A DNA stretch of 64,000 nt from Liolophura sinensis (taxonomy: Eukaryota > Mollusca > Polyplacophora > Chitonida > Chitonidae), in assembly GCF_032854445.1 (NCBI RefSeq), contig NC_088300.1, positions 47,096,984 to 47,160,983 on the forward strand. Direction: 5' to 3'. Position numbers and translations under genes: made by a program. Numbering within the stretch: the stretch's first letter is position 1; each line of letters starts with the position of its first letter. Under the pieces are notes generated by a model that was not told the DNA's origin, searched no databases, and worked only from the letters and a program-made list of their open reading frames with translations. This document shows, one piece after another, positions 35,031 through 48,072 of the stretch.

Positions 35031-35899
35031 ACTTGCTTTGCACGTTTCCGTGAAGTTTGGTTAAAAACAGTTGAATGAGGATTCTTCCACTAAGTGATTG
35101 ACTCAAGATTTTTTTTTCTAAAATTTGGAGCGCAGAGAGGGTATGTAGTGTACTTACCTGCGCATTTGTTTCGCAACCAACCAAGAGGAATGCTGTTCTG
35201 ATGATAGTCATGCTCCAATAGGAAACTTTTGAAATGCTGACTGAGTTCAAAGTTCAAAGCCAAGTCCCGCCATTAAGCAGAACGCATAATGGTATAGAGA
35301 TTTTGTCCATCTGTCCGCCCGTCCCCGTCCCCGGAAATTATTTCAAGTTGTTTTCAACGTGCAATTTTAATTTTTGGTTGATATATACATAGATACAGAA
35401 GTGGCGATATGTTACGGCCCACATTTGTCCATTCTTACATTGGTCATGGTAACCAGTTTGCCATTTCGCTGATATCCACTATGTAGATAGATGCATATGC
35501 ACTTCATTGAAACAACAATTGTTTTGCATATACAGCTTTTATTGTCGCGGAATACATGCATATAGCTATAGGACTGAGAATGTGTCGCACCTCACATTCG
35601 TCCTTGCATTTCCACGGCCGCCATTGACAATTTCTCATTGTTTACCAAAAATACCTGTGAGTGTGGCTTTAGACCAACCTAGAACTCTAATTTTTTGACT
35701 TATACTATTTTACGTTTTGGTGGTAACATGAATGCGTGCAGAGTTGATGATGTGGAGGCCCTGTCATTGGTTGCTATATTATTTGTAACTTGATTTGGGA
35801 ATGGAAGTTCAAAATGTGATACAGTTTCAACTTACATCAAACAGTATTCATTCGAAATTTAAAAGCTTGGTATCAGTTGAAAGAATGGGCGATTATACA
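35031..35899. other. Intergenic, no gene recognised
   Basis: Nonrepetitive AT-rich sequence. Open frames are short and without motifs. Confidence 0.5.
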
Positions 35900-36110
35900 T
35901 CTCGTTTTTCTGATTGGTATTTTACTTCGTTCGAAGAAAATCTCCCGAGAACAATGTCTTAAATAAGTGTTAAAGGTGGAAGGCCTAGGACGATGGAGAC
36001 ACACCCCTGTAGCTTCGCCACCTGAAAATCCCCATGACTATACGGCTGAACAATGGGAGCTGGACTCGAACATGGAACATCGTGCGTTGTTCCAGGATTG
36101 CACAGAATCT
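35900..36110 (-). mobile_element. Possible degenerate SINE
   Basis: TTTTTCTGATTGGTATTTTAC resembles the SINE tail on the minus strand. About 100 bp on, CGGCTGAACAATGGGAGCTG and GACTCGAACATGG resemble the B-box end. The middle is too diverged to align by eye. Confidence 0.35.
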
Positions 36111-36312
36111 ATATGGGGAGGGGGTGGATACTACAGGTATAATTTTAATTTTTTAACAAATACGAAGCGTGGTTCTCATGCGGGTATAGCTTGTGCATCG
36201 ATGGCCATTAAATGGCCATTTCAAGAAACAATGGACAAGATGTGTTTGTTATTTATCTGATTGGTGAGTAACCCTTCGGATTTATGCGTTCATCAAACAA
36301 AATTGAGGCTGG

Positions 36313-36520
36313 GTGCTCTGGGGCCTAATGGATAGCGCTTTACACTGGCCCTCTCAATCGCTGTTCAAGTCCAGTTTATGCTGGCTTCCTCCGGTCGTAC
36401 GAAGGAAGGCCTGCGGATGGTCATGGATTTCACACAGGCTCTCTCACCATAATGGCGGGTGTCGTCGTATAAGTGAAATATTCTTGAGTATACGGCGTAA
36501 ACACCAAGTAAATAAATAGT
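36313..36520 (+). mobile_element. SINE, internally deleted
   Basis: GGGGCCTAATGGATAGCGC head, TGTTCAAGTCCAGTTTATGC (B box), CTTCCTCCGGTCGTACG, a shortened body, TCGTATAAGTGAAATATTC and the tail AACACCAAGTAAATAAATAG. Confidence 0.85.
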
Positions 36521-36589
36521 GATAAATTAGAATTGTTTGTATATGATAGCTGATTGCTATATATCTATATATCTATCTATATATCTATC

Positions 36590-36598
<9 letters not shown>

Positions 36599-36659
<61 letters not shown>
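36599..36659. repeat. (AT)n microsatellite
   Basis: About 30 uninterrupted AT dinucleotides, preceded by ATCTAT repeats from about 36,558. Confidence 0.95.
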
Positions 36660-36660
<1 letters not shown>

Positions 36661-38529
36661 TCCAAATAATTCAAATAATTTTTTTTCTTTACATAAATGC
36701 CCATATATGGAATTTATAAAACGATAACTAAATGATTATTAAAAGAGAATACGTATATAGAAGACGTAGACATGTATTTAGTCAAACGAAGACAGCGTGA
36801 ATTGATTTTGATTTAATTTCGGTTCCGCAGGAAATGATGTGTTTGTACATTATTTGTAGGTTTGTATCTAGAGACTTGTTGTCCAAGTAAATGATGGATG
36901 CTGTTTTGTTTGTAGCTGTATGTTGCTTTGTTTTCTCGCTTCCCTGAAACCCCTATCCGGCTATTCTCATGGAAAGAGGACACTGAAACTGACGGCTTAA
37001 TGAACACACATGTTGAACCATTCAACGTATTATAGATTTGTAACGATCGTTTGCGAAAACCCTTGAAAATTATCTACCCAACAATATTGACACCGATTCT
37101 AAAAATTTTTGAATCGTTGTATCGCATTTAAATGTAAACTTCACACCAAGTATATGCCAATATGCAAGGTGTTGCTGAAAATGGGGGACGAACCTTGGGG
37201 AGGGGAAGTGGGAGCGAGGGGAGCTGGAAGATACATCTGCGTAAGGCCCATGTAAGTGGTCGACACAGGAATGCATGGACATTTGCACGGATCAGTGGTG
37301 TTAGAGACGCGTTTGTATATACCTGTTTTGGAGATTTATTCTGATATAACATTTGTACAGTCTGGTATTACGGAGCAACATAGCGCCCTCACTTTTCATA
37401 TTGACTTCCTCTCACATCAGCGTTATTTGACAACTCGCTGACTAAACATGTAGCGTCGAAGTGGAAACCGGGACAAAACTCGCTCTGAGGGACAGTGTTC
37501 TCTCCCCTCCGTCACTAAAATAGGTACCAAATGTTAGGTCCCCAAAATATGTAGTCAGCTGTTATGTGACGGTGTTATATGTGTAATGAATGAATAAATA
37601 ACTGAATGGTTTGGTTCTTCGCTACAATAATATAGACCTATTCTGGCCGCCATATATACTATCAAGGAACAATTCTTGAATATAGCTTTAACCCCCCCCC
37701 CCCCACTCCCAAATAAAAGGAATAATAATAATAATAAAAAAACAGGTTTATCATTGAGCGCTTACATTTGTAGTATATTTCAGCCGCGATGTTACATAAC
37801 CATACTATTTTTTATCCAGATTTAGAACGATATTTTTTTATCTTTTCATGGTGAGTGACTAACTAAAACTGGGTGGAGGCTTTTCTAGCCTCCATTTTTG
37901 GGGGAAAAATATTTAATAACTTCAAACAGTCAAATGTGATCCCATGCACTTTTCAAGTGCACGTAAATTGCATCCCGTGTGTATTTGCACTTAAATAATT
38001 CAAGTAATTCCTATAAAATATGACTGCCCAAAACTTCAAAATGGATTATTGGGTACAATTCGAACTATTTGTATCGACGACAAAATCCTATATAACACAT
38101 AATATACACTGTTATAATTCATGGAGTTCGGTACTGGAGAAATTGTTGACACCTACCTCTCATGGCCTGTATGGGTTCTTGGTGACAATAGGCTGTGACA
38201 ATAGGCTTATGTGGCCGTTTGCAGAGTCTAACGTTCGTTGGAGACCATTTGTCTCCCACCAATATATATGGTTGGTCACATTTGGGGAACTTTATTAACT
38301 TAAATTTCCGTGGTTTACAACGAGCACTCCGGTTTCCTCCACCTAGAGAACTGACTGTTATCGTATTTATAAAAGAAATATTATGTTAAACATCACAAAG
38401 AAATGATTATAAATATGTATTATAGGCCTACATTAAAGAACAACGCTTTTTGATTTCTTAACTTTCGACTGCTTCAATTTTTAAAACAAACATGGTATTT
38501 ACTTTTTTATTTTACTAGTACCGTATACT
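36660..38529. other. Intergenic, no gene recognised
   Basis: The stretch 37,150-37,330 is GC-richer than its surroundings and includes AAGGCCCAT|GTAAGTGG, a donor-like site, but no frame with a known domain. A poly-C run lies at 37,691-37,704, with (AAT)n nearby at 37,722-37,737. Confidence 0.5.
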
Positions 38530-38597
38530 AGTGCCGCCATCGTATTAGTGAAATATTCTTGAGTACGGCGAAAAACACCAATCAAGTAAATAAAGAA
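38530..38597 (+). mobile_element. SINE 3' end fragment
   Basis: GCCGCCATCGTATTAGTGAA, ATATTCTTGAGTACGGCG, AAAAACACCAATCAAGTAAA. Confidence 0.85.
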
Positions 38598-38767
38598 ATC
38601 ACACTTTCATAGGTTTTGTTTTCCCGATTTCAGCTAGAAATGATACCCGTGCATCGTGGGTATATAGGCCTACCTGACAGTCATCGCACCGTTTTCATGC
38701 GCTAATTTATAGATCTTAAAATAGGTGCTGACTGTGTTATCGGTCTGCATAATGACCACGATGCTTT

Positions 38768-38820
38768 GATTTATTTATTTATTTATTTATTTATTTATTT
38801 GATTGGTGTTTTACGCCACT
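38768..38820 (-). mobile_element. SINE tail with (TTTA)n
   Basis: About nine TTTA units followed by TTTGATTGGTGTTTTACGCC. Only the 3' end of the SINE remains. Confidence 0.85.
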
Positions 38821-39167
38821 TGGTGCTTTGAGTTTAAGTGTTTTTTTTATATAAAGCTAATGTAAAATCAGCACTGTGAAATTTCGCTACATGGTTATAG
38901 AATTTCAGGTGAAAATAGTGAATGTCCTTATTTCTTACATAGAGACATGTCACAAATTGAACTGAATGAACTCTATTTGTATGAGTAAAACAATGACAAA
39001 AACGACAATGATAATTATAATTCCATGTACTATTGTTAATGGGATTATTATTGTTTATCACAGAAAACAACTTGTAAGTAATACCTAAAACGGCACGTTA
39101 CTATTATAAAAAAATATACTGCATGTTATATAACACATATAATATATGAATTCAGAAGAATTCAGTG

Positions 39168-39171
<4 letters not shown>

Positions 39172-39211
<40 letters not shown>
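39172..39211. repeat. (AT)n microsatellite
   Basis: About 20 AT dinucleotides. Confidence 0.95.
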
Positions 39212-39214
<3 letters not shown>

Positions 39215-39244
39215 TTTATATGCAATTTATGAGACGTTACTGGT

Positions 39245-39304
39245 CTAAATATTCTTGGGTGAAATATCCTTGAGTACGGCATAAAACACCAATCAAATAA
39301 ATAA
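39245..39304 (+). mobile_element. SINE 3' end fragment
   Basis: GTGAAATATCCTTGAGTACG, then GCATAAAACACCAATCAAAT and AAATAAA. Confidence 0.85.
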
Positions 39305-40190
39305 AATTTCTCTGTATATAAAATTTATTTGTTTAACGATTATTGTGGTAAAGGATTTATTTGTTTATAATATTTGATGCTGAGTATATGATAAATATAG
39401 CATTTAAGTTGTATGAGCTATTGTTTTAAAATAATAAATTATATTTGATATAAATTCTCTGTATACACTGCATGGAAGTTCTAGTCACGTTATAGTCTAC
39501 TTTTAATTTTTCTATAAATAGTAAATCTAGGCGCCGAGAGACATTCATATACCAATTATCTTACATAATGAACAAGACCAATTTCCAAACAACGTTCAAC
39601 ACAAACCATTAGAGAAACTAATACATGATGTATAAAGTAAGGAATCAGGAAGGATCCATAAAGAGAATCACTTAACTGTTTTCCACGATGCCCAAAAGAT
39701 GCAATTTATTTATCTTCTGGACGAAATATTTGATCAGTGTCCAAATCGTATACTGTGTACGCTGTTATAGACTGTTAATCAAAATATGTGTCTCACGTTG
39801 CAATTTTACATATTCAACGTGCGATTTTACCTGAACCTCCCTAATTTCAATTTCATTTAAAAAAAAATTTCAATTTCACTTGTTTTGGCATGGTTTAAAA
39901 AAGAACTTAAAAGTTATTACCATAAAAATGTTAGTGTGTCAATTAAGAATATTCCATCAAACGCTTTTACTCTATAAGCGTCGTAAATTTTATAAACATG
40001 CAGTGTGTAGTTTTCTATTATATTAACTAAATATATAGACGAGATGTCCATACAGAATGTGTGATTGCGCTCAACCCGATGACGTCTATACATCATGTTA
40101 AATGATATCGCTATCTTGGATGTACAAACAGTTGTATAATCAAAGCGCAACTGAAATACATACAAATTGCTATTAACTTAAACTGTTTAC
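39305..40190. other. Intergenic, no gene recognised
   Basis: AT-rich. Short open frames only. Confidence 0.5.
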
Positions 40191-40316
40191 TTGTTTATTT
40201 GATTGGTATTTTACGCCGTACTCAAGAATATTTCACTTATACCACGGCGGCCAGCAATATGGTGGAAGGAAACCGGGCACAGCCCGGGGGAAACTCGCGA
40301 CCATCCGCAGGTTAAC
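40191..40316 (-). mobile_element. SINE, 3' half
   Basis: TTTATTTGATTGGTATTTTA, TTTCACTTATACCACGGCGG, GGTGGAAGGAAACCGGGC and CCCGGGGGAAACTCGCGACC, ending CCATCCGCAGG. The well-kept CpGs suggest a younger copy. Confidence 0.9.
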
Positions 40317-41507
40317 ATATGAACTAGCATAGTACACAATGTACAAACTGAATAAGCGTATGGCCCTAGAAAATTCCTTGAGTCTGTCCGGCAACATTGA
40401 AAACACTTGTCTACCTCTCTTAACACGAATCTGTCCCAATTCTTTACATGGTATATACACTTTGTTAGTTCTTCCATGCTTTGTGTTGAAAGTTGTTTTG
40501 GACTTGGCCTTTCCATTGTTGACCAGATTTCATTATAATGGTTAACTTTGTGTTCATAGATTTTTAAACTTTAATTTTTTAAAGTTTTAAAATTTATCTG
40601 TAGCTTAAAAGTCATTACGACAAAATTATAGTGTGTCATTAAATATATCACTCATCTAACGTATTCTATCCCAGTTTCTTAAATTTTACATTTCTTTATA
40701 TTAAGCTCATGCAGAAATTTGTGGCGTTCTGGGTCCAGCTGTTCGAAAAGTGTATTAGTTAATACTGGTATTAAGTCATTTTTTATGTGTAAGATTTTAG
40801 CCAAATTCAGAAGACAAAGTAGTTATCCAAAGTGTATGTATAACAGCAGCAGATTTAGGTCATATTGAATATACTGAATTGAAGATTTGGCTTAATGTTG
40901 AATTTGGTATTAATTCTAAGTGTCATAGAATAGTTTTGAGCAATCGGGCCCTGCTTCATAATTGTCTAATTCCACTTAACCCGGGGGCTATTGGAGCTGG
41001 ATATGCATCCTGTCAAATGCTATAACGGAACGTTTGACATAGGGAAACTTGTTAGCAAAGAGCAACTGGAATACATATCCTGATTAACGGCAACTTATAA
41101 ACTACGTATACACAGTAATGATGAAGTCGAGGTATCTCGACGTAAATGTGAAAGATTTCACAAGTTTTCTGTCCACATAATATTTTACGTGGTGATGCCT
41201 TGGCTTCATTATTTATTATTGAACCCACTTACAACTATAAGTCTTAAGCAGTATGTATATACAGGGTTTGGTATATACGATTTACATACCGGTACTGATT
41301 CAATTTAAGCACCGACAGAACGTCCATCGCATGTTTCTGGTTTCATTTAAAATAGATGACGGCAGCCCTTCATATGAATCCGTCCTAATGTCTTCATCTC
41401 AACTTTATACACAGGCTTAGTTTTTTTAAGTGAGCGTGGTTTGTGTTGAGCGTGGTTTTGGGTATATATAGGTTTTGTGATTGTTGTTATTACGGTTAAC
41501 AAATGAT

Positions 41508-41509
<2 letters not shown>
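40317..41509. other. Intergenic, no gene recognised
   Basis: AT-rich single-copy-looking sequence with short motif-free open frames only. Confidence 0.5.

Positions 41510-41587
<78 letters not shown>
41510..41587. repeat. (AT)n microsatellite
   Basis: About 39 uninterrupted AT dinucleotides. The tyrosine/isoleucine ORF on the minus strand is an artefact of it. Confidence 0.95.
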
Positions 41588-41592
<5 letters not shown>

Positions 41593-41639
41593 ATAAGCCT
41601 ATAAGCCGACATAGCATTTTCAGATCTGATTTACTGATT

Positions 41640-41695
41640 GTTGTTTACTTATTTATTTATTTATTTTTTTTATTTGTTTGGTGTTTTACCCCGTT
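41640..41695 (-). mobile_element. SINE tail fragment
   Basis: (TTTA)n-like run, then TTTGTTTGGTGTTTTACCCC. Confidence 0.65.
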
Positions 41696-44600
41696 ATTTA
41701 AAGCCAGGTTTAAATCTGTACAGCAATAAATATATGCATCGCTGTAAAGGCAGCTTATATGCATGATATTCTCATTTCTATACATATATGCAATACCTGC
41801 GTATTGATCACGATTATGTCCTTTGAACAAAACAATGGTTGTAATTTCGGACGAGAATTAATTCTATTCATGCAGCTGTCCATACATTATATACCTGCGT
41901 ACAGGATTTAGCTGAATGTAGACATGTATATATAATAAAGTATACAATGACGAAACAATAAAACTGAAGACGTATCACTTGTATTTCCTACACATAATTA
42001 ATTTTTGATTATATTATGAGATGATCTCATACCATGATGTTATATTTTATCTTTATGTGACGCTTTAGTCAACGCGATTTTACTGGTGGCCAGTTTTATT
42101 GGTGGAGGAAAATGGAATGTCAGGAGTAAACTTAACGACTTTTGGTGAGTGACTATACCCAAGTGGGACAAAGATTTCAACCAACAAGTTTCCAGGTATA
42201 CAAACCAGTTATTTATTTCAGGAATAACACATCTTACCTGTATCTGTGATAGAGCTTTATGTATGCACCACGTTTGTCAGAAATTCCAAGCATTCTGAGG
42301 GGAACAGAATATGGTAATGCGATAGGTAATCGAATAGAATCGAGAGGAGTTCAAAACAAAAGGTTTGCTGCTATATATACGGCCTTCAAACACGCAGAAA
42401 TCTGTGTATCTGAAAACGATCGATGAACTTTTCAGATAAACATATTTTAATGGATTTTAATTAACAGGCAATTAACTGAAAGGCTTTAACACATTTGCAC
42501 CTGCTACAAAAAAGAACATGTATCAAATACAGCGCGCGTGGTGGCGGCATTTTTCACATAAACATGTTTATTAAATCTCATCGACCCGTCCCTACAAATC
42601 TATATATTAGCTTAACGCTTCGACATTCTAGAAGGGATAGCATTGTTCACAAATTTACATATTTGTATGTATAGGAGAAGTTTGTTATACGTTTGTTAGT
42701 CTAATTCAGTTGCTGGTGAATGGAATACAAAATAAAAAATCTTTGATAAAAAAGATGATTTTTGATTCATAATATGGTTTTTAACTGGCTCTAAACATCC
42801 GCCATCCTGTTGGTCTGTACACCTCCCCCTGCCAGCCAGATCGAAAGGCGCGAGAAATTAGATGTTGTCAAGTTTGCATTCGCCGCCTTAATTGTTGGTT
42901 TGTTACCAAACGTGCGGTTTTGGAAGGAGACAAGGTGTGTGGGCATGCGTCAGTGATCAACAAGGCTTTCATCGAGGGGCCGTGAAGATGGGAGGAAAAT
43001 AGAGGGGGCGTCAGAACGGGCAAACATTTGATACGCTCACAATTATCTGAGGCCTAACAAGTGGCGAAGGGACACCATATTACTGTATATGCACCCGACA
43101 CATATCTTGTTTACAGGTGGCAGAAAAAACAAACTGCCGCGGAAAGTGATACAGCCTACGTGTTGTCGAAGACAAACAGTTTTAGGGTAAGGATTGAGGA
43201 TTTCACCCTCGCGCGTGTTTACAGGACGCCTGAAAGCAAATTGGCGAAACTCTGAGTGAGAGAGCTTGTGAAATAAAGAAGGGAAGGCAGGCGACATTCT
43301 TCTTTTTCACCTTGACTAGAAGATGAGCGATCGGCGTGGAATGTTTGAACTGGAGCTGTGTGATTCCCGCATCAGCAACACTCATACTCACAGCTCTTAG
43401 TTCAAACAAAGGTTAACACTGAACTAACCAGGGACAACCTTACCCCCACCCCCCCTCCCCCAACACCCTCACTCCCCACACCTAGTAGCCATCCATCCAT
43501 TCCGACAGCAGTCATGTCCACCCACACAAAAAAACACATTTCAAACATTTTGCCCACCATCCCACCTCCTATTCTCTCCGTCAGAATTCCGACTTTTCTG
43601 GAGTATCCCCACCCCAAATGACTTAATCCCAACCCTAACACGACATCCCCGCTCAGAAATCATCCCAAACTCGCCGCTCATCTCATCTGGAATCCCTGGC
43701 CCATCAGCGAACTACGATAGCATACATATCGCATCATCGTGACAAGTTGTTGCCTAGAATTTCTGCCTTGGCCAAGTACATTTTTCGAAGCATAAGACAT
43801 TCAAGACAATTCATAGCACGAAATTTCTTCAAACATAGTCTCCGAGAAGATTTCGATCACGTGCATCCATTTAAATACGGACATGGGCAGAAACCTTGTA
43901 CAAATGTGAAATCATGCTCCGTGTTTACTTTTTATAAATTCTGCCCACAGTCTCGAAACAAGTGTAATATTTCACAGTCAAGTTAAAAATATCCACCGTC
44001 GTTTTATGGATGATGATAAATTTCATGCAAATGAGTAAAGTCAGATGTAAGAAACTAATTTATCTAAAATTTTGACAGAATTGAAAGTTCTAACAGTAAA
44101 AGGTTTCTCCGAAGCAAAATAAAAGACATAGTTCTAACTCTTGTTTTGTTTGGGTTAAATGTTCGAAACTCTTCACAATTTGAGAATAAATACATGTTAA
44201 CCTGCAACTAGACCAACATCGCAGATACACATACATGTTCACGAATGATGAACGAATAATGCTTTGAAATTTCAGTGTATTGTCTAAATGTCTATTCCTG
44301 TTACTCCAATGTAGTGTCTCCAGGTTTGCAGAATAGCGGAAAGGTTGATGTGATACTGAATCTATCTCTACACGCATATACTTTATTGAAATCAATTAAA
44401 CTCATCAATTAAATCGTTTGTTTGAATCAGCTCTCGTTTGTGGCGTTTATCAAGTATCTCTTAAAGGGTAAAATCTCTCCCGGGGTACAGAGCCCAGGAT
44501 TTAAAAAGAAAAAAAGAAGAAAAAAAAGAGACAAAAAAAAAAAAAGAAAAAAAAAGAAAGAAAGAATGAATAAATTCATTCACTGAGAAACGGAATTCAT

Positions 44601-45009
44601 TACATGGATTTGGAATACCCCAAGGTGAAATCCTATATTAGAATCTGTATTTGGTCATTTTCGACTAAGGTCTCGGCGACAGTCAGGAATGTAATCTTAG
44701 AGCATTCTTAATTATTTTTCTTTTGGAAGAATCCTTGATGTAGTGGAACAATATACCAAACCATTGTACTCCCAAGGTCCGAGAAACAAGCTACTAGTCG
44801 TGATCACATTTTCTCCGCTACTATATAAGGTTCAACTCCATCTCTTCTCACTCCAACTCCTTCATCTGCATACAAGTATATTAATTACATCATATCGATT
44901 TATAAATGCTACTGTTCGGTGTCTTCATGCCATTTAAAGCGTTTCTAGCTGTCGTTACAGAAGTTCTTGGAGCTTTTCTTTCGTAAATGATGATTCTCTA
45001 TATCAAGAA
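41696..45009. other. Intergenic with GC-richer islands
   Basis: No gene supported. 42,530-43,420 is GC-richer and little repeated. Within it, 43,117-43,186 is bounded by TTTACAG and a GGTAAGG donor-like site, but the frame has no known domain. 43,440-43,680 is C-rich low-complexity sequence. 44,504-44,570 is an A/G-only tract. Confidence 0.45.
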
Positions 45010-45915
45010 GTTCTTCTGATCCCTAGTTGAGTGGCTCCCAATAGTTCTGTAGATACCTAGTTGAGTGGCTCCCAACAGTTCTGTAGATACCTAGTTGAGT
45101 GGCTCCCAACAGTTCTGTAGATACCTAGTTGAGTGGCTCCCAACAGTTCTGGAGATCCCTAGTTCAGTGGCACCCAATAGTTCTGTAGAAGCCTAGTTGA
45201 GTGGCCCCCAACAGTTCTGGAGATCCCTAGTTGAGTGGCCCCCAATAGTTCTCTAGGTGCCTAGTTGAGTGGCCCCCAATAGTTCTGTAGATCCCTAGTT
45301 GAGTGGCACCCAATAGTTCTGGAGATCCCTAGTTGAGTGGCACCCAATAGTTCTGTAGATCCCTAGTTGAGTGGCCCCCAATAGTTCTCTAGGTGCCTAG
45401 TTGAGTGGCCCCCAATAGTTCTGTAGATCCCTAGTTGAGTGGCACCCAATAGTTCTGTAGAAGCCTAGTTGAGTGGCCCTCAGTAGTTCTGTAGATACCT
45501 AGTTCAGTGGCTCCCATCAGTTCTGCAGATCCCTAGTTGAGTGGCTCCCAGTAGTTCTGTAGATTCCTAGCTGATTGGCTCCCAATAGTTCTGCAGATCC
45601 CCAGTTGAGTGGCCCCCAATAGTTCTGTAGATGCCTAGTTGCACGGACCCAGTAGTTCTGTAGATCTCTAGTTGAGTGGCCCACAATACTTCCGCAGATC
45701 CCTACTTGAGCGCCCCCTAATAGTTCTGTAGGTCCATAGTCCTGTTGATTCCAAAGGTCATTTTAGTTCTACAGGCCTGTAGTTCTGTGGTTCTCTATAG
45801 TTCTGTTGAATCCTAGTCCCGTGGCTTCCAGTAGTTCTGTAGATCCCTAATTGTGTTGCTCCCCATAGTTCTGTAGATTCCTAGTTATTTGCCTCCCTGT
45901 AGTTCAGCAGATCAC
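45010..45915. repeat. 34-bp minisatellite, about 26 copies
   Basis: Tandem copies of CTAGTTGAGTGGCCCCCAAT plus AGTTCTGTAGATCC. Central copies are very similar, with alternating subtypes (GGCTCCC, GGCCCCC, GGCACCC). Copies after about 45,540 degrade. The unit length is not a multiple of three and no frame stays open, so it is not a coding repeat. Confidence 0.95.
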
Positions 45916-47936
45916 GAGCAAAGAACCTGGAGAGCAAGACTTTTGCATATATAGATACGCGGTTACATAACGATGATGACATGTGGTGCATGAACTATAG
46001 ATGTACCACTGAGAGATGAAAGCAAATGTTTATTACAGTAAGACAGTAAACAGTAAACATTGCTTTCAATGGTTTACATGTATGTTGTAAAATTATCTTA
46101 AACTTATGTTTTTAACGTTTGACACTCAGTGCACATATAGTTCTGGGGCTGACTCCACAGTCATTCTGACTTATGTCAAAGTTTAAAAACTCATCAGAAC
46201 GCTTGGTTTTTGGAACTGGAAGTTTAAATTTCACACATTTATGCGGTGCTAAGCATTTGAATTTCTAGGGCCCTAAAATAACTTTTGAAATCTTATTTTT
46301 GAAAGAAACTTAATTAACAGAGAGCAGAAGAAGAAGAAACCAATGTTGCTTCTTGGTGTAAAGTTTATATATGTATACATACATGTTTAAAGCGGTGATA
46401 CGGAGTTACTTCCCTTACCCTGTGACAAACAAGGCACCGTTGTTTTAGAACAATTGTACATCGATCTCACAAAATCTGTGTTGCTCTGCATGGTTTATTC
46501 CCAAGAAAACGAGTAAATATAATTTGCCTGCTACTATCTCATAAAAAACAATCATCTGACAACAAGACGCCAAATTTATTCTTTAAAGTTCTTGAACATA
46601 ACCAAATGGCAAATATATTTGAAATAAGCTAGTGGAAGTTAAGTGTGTGCACATTTTACGTCAGAAACATTTTGTGAAAGACGTGCCGCAAGAGCAGGTG
46701 AACTGAAATATGTTCCACAAAAACCGGTGACAGTATGAGCAGATGAAACAGGAAATTATCACAATATTTACTGTGTTCGGACAATCTATTAACTCATATA
46801 TTTTTAATTGTTTTATTAAAATTATATCTTTGCCAAAGAAAACATGCTTTATATATTTTGGTCCTATAATTATCTTTTAAAAAAAACCATCTCAAAAGTC
46901 TTCAACCTAACCACTAGACCGTAAAGCGCTCCGGGACCACAATATACATGGTTTAAAAATTTAATACAGTGTTATCTTTCTCTTCATGTTTCATATTACG
47001 TTCGAAAATTGGCTGTAAAAAAAAACTCAGTGAATGGCAGTACTTTTCGTTTTTAGCATTTTCCGTGCGATATATATTTCGATTTAGACATTATAGTGGC
47101 AGTGACAGCTTAACGATATAGCTGAAGCATACTATGTAAAGATAAAATGTAAGGTTTTACGATGTCCGTGATGTACTAACATTATGATAACACACTCCTC
47201 AACTTATCACTGAACATTTATGAACGTTATTATAATTTTGAGACGTTTATTTATATTTATCTGAAAAATTGTTGAAGAAAGAGTGCTTCGATGCTACGTC
47301 GTATCGATGTAAGGATTTCTGATATGGATCAATCATTAATGAAGTGGTCAACAGAAAGACGCTTTTTTTATAAATACCTATCGTATTATACCAAGGGGGA
47401 ATCCTGGGATAATAGAGAAGAGTAAAACGAGAACAGCGACGACAATGTGATATTTTGGTCACAAGCAACCGGTGCAATCCGATCTCTTGTCAATTTACCA
47501 AATTTAGGGTTATATTCCAACCACTCAAGCAAATCTTTAGATACTATAGCAACTTATAAATCCCTATTTAGAGCCATGGCTTAAGCAAAATTAAATAACA
47601 AACGGCAGTGATGTTAACTGCAGTTTATCAGACGTCACTGGTCTAGAATTACTAAAAAATCTGTGTCATCACCACACGTAATATACAATCACATGAAAAC
47701 AGTCCAGATCGATCAGGCCTTGAGGACTCACAGTCCACCTACGCTGACATCCAGTAAAAAAGACTGCAGCATATATAAAGTAAAACCATGCACGCACAGC
47801 GTCATAGTGTGATGCTTTACAAATGAATTGAGTAAAAAAAGAAATGCAGTGATGTTAACTGCAATTTATTACACTTCAATGGTTTAGAATTACTCAAAAT
47901 GCTGTGTTGTCATCACATTTAGCAAACATTTACTTA
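45916..47936. other. Intergenic, no gene recognised
   Basis: AT-rich. Near 46,900-46,950 the minus strand reads GGTCTAGTGGTTAGG, an A-box-like string similar to the fragment at 34,947, without a B box. Confidence 0.5.
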
Positions 47937-48072
47937 CTGTATCATACCGTCTGGGATTCCCTATTGTATTATACTGTCTGGGATTCCCTATTGTATTATA
48001 CCGTCTGGGATTCCCTACTGGATTATACCGTCTGGGATTCCCTCCTGTTTTATACCGACTGGGATTCACTCC
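47937..48072. repeat. 27-bp tandem repeat, five copies
   Basis: Unit TATTATACCGTCTGGGATTC plus CCTATTG. The three central copies differ by one or two bases. Because 27 is a multiple of three, frames stay open on both strands, giving two opposed artefactual ORFs. Confidence 0.95.

Noticed and set aside
43402-43641. Gly/Val-rich minus-strand ORF
   Set aside because: Generated by a C-rich low-complexity stretch. No coding periodicity beyond composition.
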